64,000 nt of DNA from Christensenella hongkongensis. Lineage in GTDB: Bacteria > Bacillota > Clostridia > Christensenellales > Christensenellaceae. The position numbers and the translations under genes are program-made. Where the stretch lies: NCBI RefSeq assembly GCF_000981035.1, contig NZ_LAYJ01000112.1:53985-117984 (forward strand), given 5' to 3'. Under the pieces are notes generated by a model. That model saw only the letters and a list, made by a program, of their open reading frames with translations. It made no database searches and was not told the origin of the DNA. Below are positions 8,717 through 16,650 of the stretch, piece by piece (the stretch's first letter is position 1; the number at the start of each line of letters is the position of its first letter).

Positions 8717-9032
8717 GTGAACATAATTCGGGAAGCGGAAAAAGAAACGCCATTGCTATGCGACGGCCACCGTACCGTAGGCAAGTATACGCTGCGGGAA
8801 GACGATATATATGGAACGAGGACGTTCGAGGATTCTATCTGGACGCCGCTTCCGGATGGCCCCCACCATTTTAAATTCAACGTACCGCCATACGATATTC
8901 CATACCGGCGTATTGTTTTCTGTGATTTGACAATCTTTTGGCGGCAGGGGATGGTAGACCGCGCCGGAGGCGGCTGCAGAATATGCGCGCCGCGCAAAAG
9001 AATGGGGCGACGGCTTTCGAATCAGCGAATAA
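8717..9032 (+). pseudogene. Decayed third copy of the FAD-dependent oxidoreductase
   Basis: Remnant of a gene like those at 1780-4692. From a GTG at 8717 it reads NIIREAEKETPLLCD, matching residues 2-16 of the intact copies (KTITEASREIPVLCE). It then jumps in frame to GHRTVGKYTLREDD, matching about residue 325 onward, so some 310 codons are missing. It continues through FNVPPYDIPYRRIVFCD. Near 8928-8932 one T is missing relative to the paralogs (GATTTGACAATC against GATTTTGATAATC), shifting the frame. The shifted frame gives LLAAGDG and, after another deletion of roughly 60 codons, EYARRAKEWGDGF, equal to the C-terminus of copy 1, ending in TAA at 9030-9032. No function is expected. Its place inside the liv operon shows that the cluster once held three copies. 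Confidence 0.88.
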
Positions 9033-9171
9033 CCGGCGCTTTGGCATAGCTGCTTTTCTGCAAAAGCGGCGGCAAGGATATTTATAATCCCATACGGCTT
9101 TATTGAGCAAGGAAATCGTGCGGCCTTTGCAATGCTGCGCCGCAATGTATCATAAGGAAGGAGAAGTTTCT

Positions 9172-10179
9172 ATGTTGAAAAAATCGAAAAAAAGATCGAT
9201 GATCATGGGCGCTGTTGCAGCCGCCGTATTGCTGGTCATGATCTTTTTGCCGCAGATTGTCACAACATCCTATTATCTTCATCTGATCATCGTAACGCTG
9301 ATCTGGATTGTTATGACGTCCGGCCTTAATATCATCCAGGGGTATGCGGGGTATGTATCCATGTGCCAGGTGGCTTTCTATGGAATCGGCGCGTATGTAT
9401 CCGGACTGCTGATGTCCAAGCTGGGGCTGTCTATGCCCGTGGGCCTTTTGATGGCTGTTGCAATCGGACTCGTTGTGGGAGCGGTGATCGGGATTCCGTC
9501 CCTGCGGACGAAGGGGCATTATTTTTCAATCGTTACACTGGCATTTACAATGCTGGTATTTACGATCATGAAAGGCTGGCACGAGGTAACCGGGGGAATA
9601 CAGGGATTTTCTATCCCTCCGCTCAAAGGTGATTTTTTTGGACTGCCGCTTTCCTCGAGGGAAGGGTATTTCTACATTGTTCTGATAGCGGCGGTGCTGA
9701 CTTTGCTTTTTGTGTACCGGTTGTTTAAATCAAAAACGGGCCGCGCGATTGTTACGCTGCGTGAAAATGAAGACCTCGCAAAAGCTGTGGGCATCAATGC
9801 AACGGGAACAAAGCTTCTGGCGTTTGAGCTGAGCGCTGTGCTGGGCTGCGTGGGCGGGGTGCTTTACGCACACTATATGAATTTTGTGAATCCGACCACC
9901 TTTGCAGCGGGAATTGGAATGAATGCGATTTTAGCAGTGATGATCGGAGGCTGCGGAACGGTGATCGGACCGATTGTCGGTTCTGTGGTGGTAACGTTCC
10001 TGCCGGAGCTGCTTCGTACCGCGGAGCTCTACAGGCAGCTGGTGTTTGGCATCCTCGTATTGCTGATCGTATTCGTACTTCCAAACGGCGTGATGCAGCC
10101 GATTGTAAAAGGATTCAAGAAGCTGTTCAGTAAAATGACGGGAAAACATAACCGGAAGGCCGAAAGCCAGATGGAATGA
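9172..10179 (+). CDS. livM: Branched-chain amino acid-type ABC transporter, permease LivM
   Basis: Second membrane subunit, 335 residues. It starts MLKKSKKRSMIMGAV after AAGGAGGAGAAG. Hydrophobic helices and the LivM block TSGLNIIQGYAGYVSMCQVAFYGIGAYVSGLL are evident, as is GRAIVTLRENEDLAKAVGINATGTKLLAFELSA, the cytoplasmic coupling segment. The C-terminal tail is basic. It is separated from livK by a hairpin and a pseudogene but remains in the same orientation. A terminator follows about 90 bases after the stop, ending the transport operon. Confidence 0.92.
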   Translation: MLKKSKKRSMIMGAVAAAVLLVMIFLPQIVTTSYYLHLIIVTLIWIVMTSGLNIIQGYAGYVSMCQVAFYGIGAYVSGLLMSKLGLSMPVGLLMAVAIGLVVGAVIGIPSLRTKGHYFSIVTLAFTMLVFTIMKGWHEVTGGIQGFSIPPLKGDFFGLPLSSREGYFYIVLIAAVLTLLFVYRLFKSKTGRAIVTLRENEDLAKAVGINATGTKLLAFELSAVLGCVGGVLYAHYMNFVNPTTFAAGIGMNAILAVMIGGCGTVIGPIVGSVVVTFLPELLRTAELYRQLVFGILVLLIVFVLPNGVMQPIVKGFKKLFSKMTGKHNRKAESQME

Positions 10180-10265
10180 GATGCAAGGCGATATCAATAT
10201 TTTGGAAATGAAAAAGCCTCCAGGGTATTGGTGCATCCGTCTGTAAAGGGACGGGCATATACCTC

Positions 10266-10303
10266 AAAACCCGCTTACCGCATACCGATGAGCGGGTTTT
10301 TAT
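10266..10303 (+). terminator. Rho-independent terminator after livM
   Basis: Inverted repeat AAAACCCGCT / AGCGGGTTTT with a 15-base loop and a T-run, ending the liv operon just before the thiolase gene. Confidence 0.85.
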
Positions 10304-10336
10304 TGATATTGACGTGGAAAGAAAGGAAACAAACAA

Positions 10337-11524
10337 ATGCAGGATGTTTATATTTTAGGCTGCGTACGTACTGCTGTAGGAACATTTGGAGGGACGCTGA
10401 AAGACGTCGGCGCGGTGACGCTTGGCTCAGTTGTATTGGGTGAGGCGTGTAAACGGGCGGGCGTGGACGCGAGGCTCGTGGATTATGTATTGATGGGCAA
10501 TGTCCTGCAAGCAGGGCTTGGGCAGAACCCGGCGCGCCAGGCGGCTCTCATTGCGGGAATCCCAAAGGAGACTCCCGCAATGACGATCAATAAGGTATGC
10601 GGATCGGGACTTAACGCGGTGAACCTCGCGGCGGCATTGATCCGGTCCGGGCAGGCGGAATGTGTAGCGGCGGGCGGGATGGAAAACATGTCGCGGGCGC
10701 CCCACACGCTGGAGCTGCGGTGGGGACAGAAAATGGGAAACGTACAGGCGGCGGATTCCATGATACACGAGGGATTGTGGGATGCGTTTTACGATTACCA
10801 CATGGGAATTACGGCGGAAAATGTTGCGGCGCAGTATGGAGTCACGCGGGAAATGCAGGATGCTTTTGCTTTGCAATCACAGGGAAAAGCACTGCGCGCA
10901 AGGAAGGAGGGACGGTTTCGGGATGAAATTGCCATCGTAGAGGTGCCGCAGAAAAAAGGCGGCGTATTGCACTTTGCCGAGGACGAGCACATTCGCGACA
11001 CGTCGATGCAGGCGCTTATGGGGCTGCGGCCTGCCTTCCTTGACGGGGGAACCGTAACGGCGGGAAATTCTTCTGGCATTAACGACGGCGCGGCAGCCAT
11101 GCTGGTGGCGTCCGGGCGCTTTTTGAAAAAGCATGGATTCAGAGCGCAGGCAAAATGGCTGGGCGCCGCATCGTGCGGCGTGGATCCGGCAGTTATGGGA
11201 ACAGGGCCGATTCCGTCGGTGAAAAAGGCGCTTGGAGATGCAGGGCTGACGATTGAGGAGATGGACCTTGTGGAAGCGAACGAGGCGTTTGCGTCACAGG
11301 CGATCGCCGTTATGCAGGGGATCGGGGCAAAAGAGGAGCGCGTCAATGTAAACGGGGGCGCAATCGCTCTTGGACACCCGATCGGCGCGTCCGGGGCACG
11401 CATCGCCGTGACGCTCCTTCACGAGCTGCAAAAGAGGGACGGCAGGTACGGACTCGCAACCCTTTGCATCGGCGGAGGCATGGGAGAAGCGACGATTTTT
11501 GAACGGGACGGTTTTTGCAGGTGA
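10337..11524 (+). CDS. thlA: Acetyl-CoA C-acetyltransferase (thiolase)
   Basis: Condenses two acetyl-CoA to acetoacetyl-CoA, or cleaves acetoacetyl-CoA, in the cytosol. At 395 residues it has normal thiolase length. Active-site residues are visible: nucleophile Cys88 in NKVCGSG, His347 in GGAIALGHPIGASG, and Cys377 in CIGGGMG. The GGMENMSRAPH block is also typical. It is followed directly by a crotonase and a 3-hydroxyacyl-CoA dehydrogenase, forming the first half of the butyryl-CoA pathway or of a short beta-oxidation route. No acyl-CoA dehydrogenase or ETF genes are in the window, so the route is completed elsewhere or runs in the degradative direction. Confidence 0.93.
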   Translation: MQDVYILGCVRTAVGTFGGTLKDVGAVTLGSVVLGEACKRAGVDARLVDYVLMGNVLQAGLGQNPARQAALIAGIPKETPAMTINKVCGSGLNAVNLAAALIRSGQAECVAAGGMENMSRAPHTLELRWGQKMGNVQAADSMIHEGLWDAFYDYHMGITAENVAAQYGVTREMQDAFALQSQGKALRARKEGRFRDEIAIVEVPQKKGGVLHFAEDEHIRDTSMQALMGLRPAFLDGGTVTAGNSSGINDGAAAMLVASGRFLKKHGFRAQAKWLGAASCGVDPAVMGTGPIPSVKKALGDAGLTIEEMDLVEANEAFASQAIAVMQGIGAKEERVNVNGGAIALGHPIGASGARIAVTLLHELQKRDGRYGLATLCIGGGMGEATIFERDGFCR

Positions 11525-11529
11525 AGAAG

Positions 11530-12294
11530 ATGGAAACGATTCGGATAGAGCAAAAAGAGGATATTGTGGTGATAAAGCTCAACCGCCCGGGGCAGCGCAA
11601 CGCACTCAACCGACGGATGCTCGTGGAGCTTCGGGAGGCGGTTTCTATCCTGCGGGAAAAGAAAGACATGAGGTGCGCTATTGTTACCGGCAGCAGTGAG
11701 GGAAAGGCGTTTGCCGCAGGCGCCGATATTTCTGAGATGCAGCAAATGACCTTCCGGGAGGCAGAGGATTTCGCGCGGCTTGGATGTGAAACGTTCCGGA
11801 TGCTGGAAGAGCTGGAACAGCCGGTGATTGCGGCCATAAACGGATATGCGCTCGGCGGAGGGCTGGAGCTTGCGCTTGCCTGCGACCTGCGCGTGGCCTG
11901 TACGACAGCTATGCTGGGGTTGCCGGAGACGACGCTTGGCATTATGCCCGGCTTTGGAGGCGCGGGAAGGCTTAAGGAGCTGATTGGTTACGCAAACGCA
12001 GCGGAGCTTATTTTTACAGGCAAGCAGGTTGAAGCATGTAAAGCACGCGAGCTTGGATTGCTCAACGCGGTCTGGGAAACGGAAACATTTTGGAAAAATA
12101 CGGTGCAGCTTGCGCAGGAGGTGTGCGCGAATGCGCCATATGGCGTCAGGAATGCAAAAAAAGCGATGAAAAAAACAAAAGGGGACGAACTGGAAACACT
12201 ATATTTTGCCCGGTTGTTTTTGACAAAGGATCAGAAAACCGGCATGGAATACTTTGTGAAAAAGCAAAAGACAAAGCATTTTTGGGGAGAATAA
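11530..12294 (+). CDS. crt: Enoyl-CoA hydratase/crotonase
   Basis: Hydrates crotonyl-CoA to 3-hydroxybutyryl-CoA, or the reverse. The 254-residue protein has the oxyanion-hole loop KAFAAGADISEM and both catalytic glutamates of true hydratases: Glu113 in GGGLELALACD and Glu133 in LPETTLGIMPGFGG, spaced 20 residues as in characterised enzymes. The ATG at 11530 is preferred because AGGTGAAG lies just upstream, 6 bases after the thiolase stop. Only three bases separate its stop from hbd. Confidence 0.92.
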   Translation: METIRIEQKEDIVVIKLNRPGQRNALNRRMLVELREAVSILREKKDMRCAIVTGSSEGKAFAAGADISEMQQMTFREAEDFARLGCETFRMLEELEQPVIAAINGYALGGGLELALACDLRVACTTAMLGLPETTLGIMPGFGGAGRLKELIGYANAAELIFTGKQVEACKARELGLLNAVWETETFWKNTVQLAQEVCANAPYGVRNAKKAMKKTKGDELETLYFARLFLTKDQKTGMEYFVKKQKTKHFWGE

Positions 12295-12297
12295 GCA

Positions 12298-13140
12298 ATG
12301 GAAAAAATATCGGTGATTGGCGCGGGAACGATGGGGGCATCGATTGCGCAGGTATTTGCGACGGCAGGATACCGTGTCGTATTGGCGGACACAGGTCTTG
12401 AGCAGGTACGAAAAGGAAAAAATATGATTTCCTCGTCTTTGCAGTATTTGGCGAACAAAGAAAAAATAACGCAGGAGCAAAGGGACGCGATATTGAACAG
12501 GATCGAGATTACGGACAGGCTTTGCGAATGCGCCCAAAGCGGACTTGTGGTGGAAGCGGTTTATGAGGACGTCCTCGCCAAGCAGGAGATTTTCAAACAG
12601 TTGGAACAAATCGTCGACAAGGACGCGATCCTTGCGACAAATACGTCGTCTATTTCCGTTACGCAAATTGGCAGCGTATTAAAGCACAGGGAACGGTTTG
12701 CGGGAATGCACTTTTTTAATCCGGCGCACAGGATGAAGCTGGTCGAGGTTGTGGGCGGCGCGCATACGGATATGGAGGTGGTCAGCTGCATCATACAGAT
12801 TGCCGAAGAGATCGGGAAAACGCCCGTATATGTAAAGGAAAGCGCCGGATTTGTGGTGAACCGCATACTGATTCCCATGATTAATGAAGCGATAGGCGTT
12901 TATGCGGAAGGCGTTGCACAGGCGCAGGATATTGATACGGCGATGAAGCTTGGGGCAAACCACCCGCTTGGACCACTTGCGCTGGGAGACATGATTGGCC
13001 TTGACGTGGTGCTGGCCATCATGCAGGTATTGCAGGAGGAAACGGGGGAAGACAAATACAGGCCGCATCCGCTGCTCAAAAAAATGGTGCGCGGCGGCCT
13101 GCTTGGTAAAAAATCCGGCGCGGGATTTTACACCTATTAA
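12298..13140 (+). CDS. hbd: 3-hydroxybutyryl-CoA dehydrogenase
   Basis: NAD(P)-dependent interconversion of acetoacetyl-CoA and 3-hydroxybutyryl-CoA. The 280-residue protein has an N-terminal Rossmann fold (VIGAGTMGASIA, GxGxxG at residues 8-13), the conserved GMHFFNPAHRMKLVEVV, which contains the catalytic His, and the C-terminal dimer domain with SAGFVVNRILIPMINEA and HPLGPLALGDMIGLDV. Length and motifs fit the clostridial Hbd class. It is the last gene of the thl-crt-hbd unit, and a shared bidirectional terminator follows. Confidence 0.93.
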   Translation: MEKISVIGAGTMGASIAQVFATAGYRVVLADTGLEQVRKGKNMISSSLQYLANKEKITQEQRDAILNRIEITDRLCECAQSGLVVEAVYEDVLAKQEIFKQLEQIVDKDAILATNTSSISVTQIGSVLKHRERFAGMHFFNPAHRMKLVEVVGGAHTDMEVVSCIIQIAEEIGKTPVYVKESAGFVVNRILIPMINEAIGVYAEGVAQAQDIDTAMKLGANHPLGPLALGDMIGLDVVLAIMQVLQEETGEDKYRPHPLLKKMVRGGLLGKKSGAGFYTY

Positions 13141-13200
13141 GGCATGTAGGCTGTCTGGATTGCCATGAAGAGGTAAGCGGCTGGTTTACCCGCCCGGGAG

Positions 13201-13246
13201 AAAAACGGGCCTGCGGGAAAATTTCCCATTGCAGGCCCGTTTTTTA
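13201..13246. terminator. Bidirectional terminator between hbd and lacI-type gene
   Basis: A-run, CGGGCCTGC / GCAGGCCCG stem and T-run. It serves hbd on the plus strand and the convergent regulator gene on the minus strand. Confidence 0.85.
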
Positions 13247-13266
13247 TCTGGTTTTGGTATGCGAAT

Positions 13267-14289
13267 TTATACGAGCCGCCTAATGGACTCGCGCTCGATA
13301 ATGCGGTCGGACTTGATGACCACGCTTTGCGCGGGCTTGTGATTGATCAGGTCTACGAGCAGGTCGATTGCCTGCGCGCCCATCGCGCATTTATCATAGG
13401 TTATGGTTGTAAGCTGTGGCCGGACGTACTGGGAAATGATGATATCGTCCATCGCAATGAAGGAAAAATCGTCCGGAACACGGTAACCCATTTCCATGGC
13501 GGCGTTCATGGCGGCGATTGCATAGATGTCGCCCGCGCAGAAAAATGCCGTGGGAAGGTCGTCCCTGTTTTCCTCCAAAAATTTTTTCATAAGCTCGTAG
13601 GCGGATTTTTCGTTATAGGCGTCGCGTATCAGGTAGGATGGCGAGACGGACAGACCGTGGCCCGCCACGGCGCGCATAAAGCCGGAAGAGACCTGCAGGT
13701 AAAATTCCGGCAAAAAGCTGGAGCAGAGCAGCGCTATTTTCCGGTGGCCGTTTTCAATCAGCTTTTCCGTTGCGACAAAGGTGCTCAGCTCGCAGTCCGT
13801 ATCGACAGTGATATGCCTGCCGGCCTGGGAATGCGTATCCACAAGCACATAGGGGATTTCCTGCTCGTCGAAATAGCGCAATAGCTGCTCAGGCGTATCC
13901 TGGAAGAAGATCACGCCGTCCGTATCGCCGCCCGCGATACTGGAGGAAAAGTTCCGGCCCTCCGGAAATTGCTCCGGAAATTCAGAAATCATAACATTAT
14001 ACCCATGCTCCATACCGCGCTGCAGCACGCCTTTTAGTACGTCAAGGTAAAAAAGGTCGGCAAACGGCGACGATTTTTTGGTGATTGCAAGGCAGATATT
14101 AAAGCTCTTCTTAAAATAAAGCCTCCTCGCGTTTTTATCAGGAGTGTAATTGGTGGCCTTTATGATGTTCTCCACCCGCTGACGTGTCTTTTCGCTGACG
14201 CCTTCCTTGTTATTGAGGACAAAGGATACTGCGGTAGGCGATACGCCTGCCATTTTTGCAATCTCCTTGACGGTCATCTTTGCTTTCAT
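13267..14289 (-). CDS. LacI-family transcriptional regulator
   Basis: DNA-binding sugar-responsive repressor of 340 residues. The N-terminal helix-turn-helix is MTVKEIAKMAGVSPTAVSFVLNNKEGVSEKTRQRV, the hinge helix region NYTPDKNARRL follows, and the rest is a periplasmic-binding-like effector domain. The start has AGGAG 8 bases upstream. It is divergent from the cupin/Pot-type transporter operon, and ACTAA...TTAGT and TAAAACGGTTTA sites lie in the intergenic region, so it most likely controls that operon and itself. The effector is unknown. Confidence 0.9.
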   Translation of the reverse strand: MKAKMTVKEIAKMAGVSPTAVSFVLNNKEGVSEKTRQRVENIIKATNYTPDKNARRLYFKKSFNICLAITKKSSPFADLFYLDVLKGVLQRGMEHGYNVMISEFPEQFPEGRNFSSSIAGGDTDGVIFFQDTPEQLLRYFDEQEIPYVLVDTHSQAGRHITVDTDCELSTFVATEKLIENGHRKIALLCSSFLPEFYLQVSSGFMRAVAGHGLSVSPSYLIRDAYNEKSAYELMKKFLEENRDDLPTAFFCAGDIYAIAAMNAAMEMGYRVPDDFSFIAMDDIIISQYVRPQLTTITYDKCAMGAQAIDLLVDLINHKPAQSVVIKSDRIIERESIRRLV

Positions 14290-14380
14290 ACCAAGGCTCC
14301 TATGCAGTCTGAATTTATTATATCCATTATATCATATGCCGTGCAGGATACAACTAAAATCGCATCGGAGAAAAGAAAAA

Positions 14381-14396
14381 ACTAAACCGAATTAGT
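14381..14396. promoter_or_regulatory. LacI-type operator candidate
   Basis: ACTAAACCGAATTAGT is a 16-bp near-palindrome (ACTAA...TTAGT arms perfect, CG centre), the classic shape of a LacI-family operator. It sits 19 bases upstream of the candidate promoter -35 element. A further ACTAAAATCG half site lies at about 14353. Confidence 0.6.
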
Positions 14397-14414
14397 ATTT
14401 TTGAAAAAAAAGTA

Positions 14415-14443
14415 TTGACGCATATGGATTTTTTTGCTACCAT
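14415..14443 (+). promoter_or_regulatory. Sigma-A-like promoter for the cupin/Pot operon
   Basis: TTGACG, 17-base spacer, TACCAT. It is flanked by LacI-type operator candidates and would give a leader of about 300 bases before the first gene. Nothing else coding is seen in 14290-14742. Confidence 0.6.
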
Positions 14444-14551
14444 ACAGATAATCAAAGATAAATTTTACATAAAATCATGAAAAACAAAGAATAGCACAGG
14501 ACGGGCGCATCCAGAACAAATCGCGCAAAACTTCATTGGATTCTCAACAAA

Positions 14552-14582
14552 ACTAAAACGGTTTATAAACTAAACTAAAACG
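14552..14582. promoter_or_regulatory. Second LacI-type operator candidate and half sites
   Basis: TAAAACGGTTTA (14554-14565) is a 12-bp near-palindrome centred on CG. It is followed by ACTAAACTAAAACG (14569-14582), two more ACTAAA half sites. Together with the site at 14381 this allows looping by a tetrameric or dimeric LacI-type protein. Confidence 0.5.
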
Positions 14583-14742
14583 ACAAGGCTTTTTCGAAAC
14601 TGCAAATTACAAAAATAAAAAATATGAACGGGCGTATTGTATCCATTTGGCTGCAATGGGCTTGTCATACATAGCATTCGCTGTCTATGCGCATCGAGCG
14701 GGATAGCGTAACGCAATCAAAGGGCAAGGGAGGATTTGTGAA

Positions 14743-16536
14743 ATGCCATTATACGAAGGAAGGCAGAATGTAGAAAATCATATCAAAGTGTCGGAGGATA
14801 CGAAAAATGCAATCGTATTCGGGCCGGAGGGAGTTTTCGCGCAGATGGCGCAGGCCATTGGCACGGCAAGCGGCGCGGTTGCGCTTGACGGCTGGTACGG
14901 CGTGGATTTTGACGCCGTGGTGGAAGGAATCAAAAAGGCGGGGGCGGACGCGGAGTTTGTAAATATTAACGATGTTTTCCTGCCTGTGGACGAGATCATG
15001 GACTACAAACAGGAGTTTATTACGGACGATCCGGGTTTTGGATATTGTAACCTTGACGGAAGGATATCGGACCTGATGGACGCACAAAAGCTCGAGGCGC
15101 TAAGGAAACGGCTGAAAAGCGGCGTTGTGGTATATGGCTACGGCGCGGCGGTTCCGGAGCTTTTTTCGGATTACGACATCACTTATTATCTGGATAAAAC
15201 GCGCCAGCCGCTTTTGTGGCAGATGTGGGACGGAAAGCTTGTGCCCTTTGCCTGCGATGCGCCGAGGAAAGAGTATGACTGGAAGGAATACTATTACTGC
15301 GATTACTATTTGCTGCATTTCCAGAAGCATTTCCTGATCGACAAAATGGATTATTATGTGGAAGCGGTTAAGACTGAAGATTTGAAGGTCATACCACGCA
15401 ACGCGTACGACGAAATCATCAAAACAATGCTCGACTATCCTGTCAAGGAAGTTGAAATCTACCAGCCGGGCCCGTGGGGCGCATACCGTTACAAGGATTT
15501 TTGGGAAATCGAAGGCTTGGAATGCAACGCATGGAACGAGGTAGCGGGGCCGGAGCTCAGCATTTTGATCGATATTGGAGCGGAGCAGATGATCAACCTT
15601 CCGTTTGTCAACCTGATGCAGTATCCGCAGCGCCTTGTGGGAAGCTATGTACATGAAAAATATCCGCACCTGTTCCCGCTGGACGCGTGGCTGGACGACG
15701 GGTATTTTCCGGAGAAAACGCCGGCAGAACGCATTTCCATGCCGATTCACACCCATCCGGGTACGGAATATGTGAAAACACATTTTAACGAACCGCTTGG
15801 CCGGTATGAGACCTACTATATTGCGGAAGCATATGAGGGCGCAAACACATGGATGGGATTTTATAACGATGCGGACCTTGAACAGTGGGAGAAGAAGTGC
15901 CGCGAATCAAACAACCTGAAGGAGATCGGGGACTGGAAGGACTATGTGTGCAACTGGGAATCGCGCGAGGGAGACCTGTACCTGATACCGCCGGGAACCG
16001 ACCACGGCCACGGCGGAAACCAGATGGTACTCGAGCTGGATACATGCCCGTCGATTGCGGGCACGGAATACTCCTTCTTTTCTTACGATTTTGCGCGTAA
16101 TTCGTGGGACGACAATACCAAAACCATGACAGGCAAACCGCTCAAAATGCACATGGACCATTCGTTTAACGTATCCAAATTCCGCAGGGAGGATTACGTG
16201 GATGAGAAGCTGCGCGCCAGGCCGTCGGTGGTGAAATGGACAAAGGACTATTTTATTGAACGCTATTCCTCCGTGCCGGAGATGCCGTTTGAAATCGAGC
16301 GCATCCACTACAGCAAAAAAGGCGAATATGACACGCAGGGGAAATTCTGCCATATCGTTACGCTTACGGTAGGGAAAAATGCAAAAATTTATTCCAGGAA
16401 AAATCCGGAGCGCTGCACCACGATCAATCTCTTCCAGGCGGCGGTGATCCCCGCGGATTTTGGGGAATATGCGGTGGAATCAGAGACGGGCGAGGGCCGC
16501 AATACAATCACCCTGGTTCGCTGGAAAAAGGGATAA
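14743..16536 (+). CDS. Class I mannose-6-phosphate isomerase-like cupin protein with extra N-terminal domain
   Basis: Protein of 597 residues, about twice an ordinary phosphomannose isomerase. The second half has the ManA-type cupin signature: MPIHTHPGTEYVKTHFNE for the metal-binding His/Glu set, GRYETYYIAEA, and DLYLIPPGTDHGHGGNQMVLELD, followed by a second cupin-like segment to the end. The first 230 residues are unassigned. They include VFGPEGVFAQMAQAIG, ALDGWYGVDFDAVVEGI and VVVYGYGAAVPELFSDYDITYYLD, which faintly recall nucleoside-kinase folds but without a proper P-loop. The gene heads an operon with a Pot-type importer and faces a LacI regulator, so the substrate is probably a sugar or sugar-like compound. 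Isomerase activity is inferred, not certain. Confidence 0.72.
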   Translation: MPLYEGRQNVENHIKVSEDTKNAIVFGPEGVFAQMAQAIGTASGAVALDGWYGVDFDAVVEGIKKAGADAEFVNINDVFLPVDEIMDYKQEFITDDPGFGYCNLDGRISDLMDAQKLEALRKRLKSGVVVYGYGAAVPELFSDYDITYYLDKTRQPLLWQMWDGKLVPFACDAPRKEYDWKEYYYCDYYLLHFQKHFLIDKMDYYVEAVKTEDLKVIPRNAYDEIIKTMLDYPVKEVEIYQPGPWGAYRYKDFWEIEGLECNAWNEVAGPELSILIDIGAEQMINLPFVNLMQYPQRLVGSYVHEKYPHLFPLDAWLDDGYFPEKTPAERISMPIHTHPGTEYVKTHFNEPLGRYETYYIAEAYEGANTWMGFYNDADLEQWEKKCRESNNLKEIGDWKDYVCNWESREGDLYLIPPGTDHGHGGNQMVLELDTCPSIAGTEYSFFSYDFARNSWDDNTKTMTGKPLKMHMDHSFNVSKFRREDYVDEKLRARPSVVKWTKDYFIERYSSVPEMPFEIERIHYSKKGEYDTQGKFCHIVTLTVGKNAKIYSRKNPERCTTINLFQAAVIPADFGEYAVESETGEGRNTITLVRWKKG

Positions 16537-16579
16537 CGCGCCGCTGTACACTGGAGAATGACGAAAAACAGGATTACGG

Positions 16580-16602
16580 CTGCCCGGTGAAATTCCGGGC
16601 AG
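16580..16602 (+). promoter_or_regulatory. Intercistronic hairpin
   Basis: CTGCCCGG / CCGGGCAG stem, 7-base loop, no U-tract, between the cupin gene and the binding-protein gene. Probably an RNA processing or stability element. Confidence 0.5.
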
Positions 16603-16650
16603 AAAAATAAAAGGGCAATAATATACCAAAAATGTAAGGGGATGAAAAAG

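Noticed and set aside
8636-9049. Intact 137-residue protein-coding gene
   Set aside because: It is the deleted, frameshifted copy of the FAD oxidoreductase; the reading frame loses similarity after about 8928 and resumes it in another frame.
16642-16650. Alternative ATG three codons upstream for the Pot-type binding protein
   Set aside because: Its position abuts the AAGGGG ribosome site, which is correctly spaced only for the ATG at 16651.
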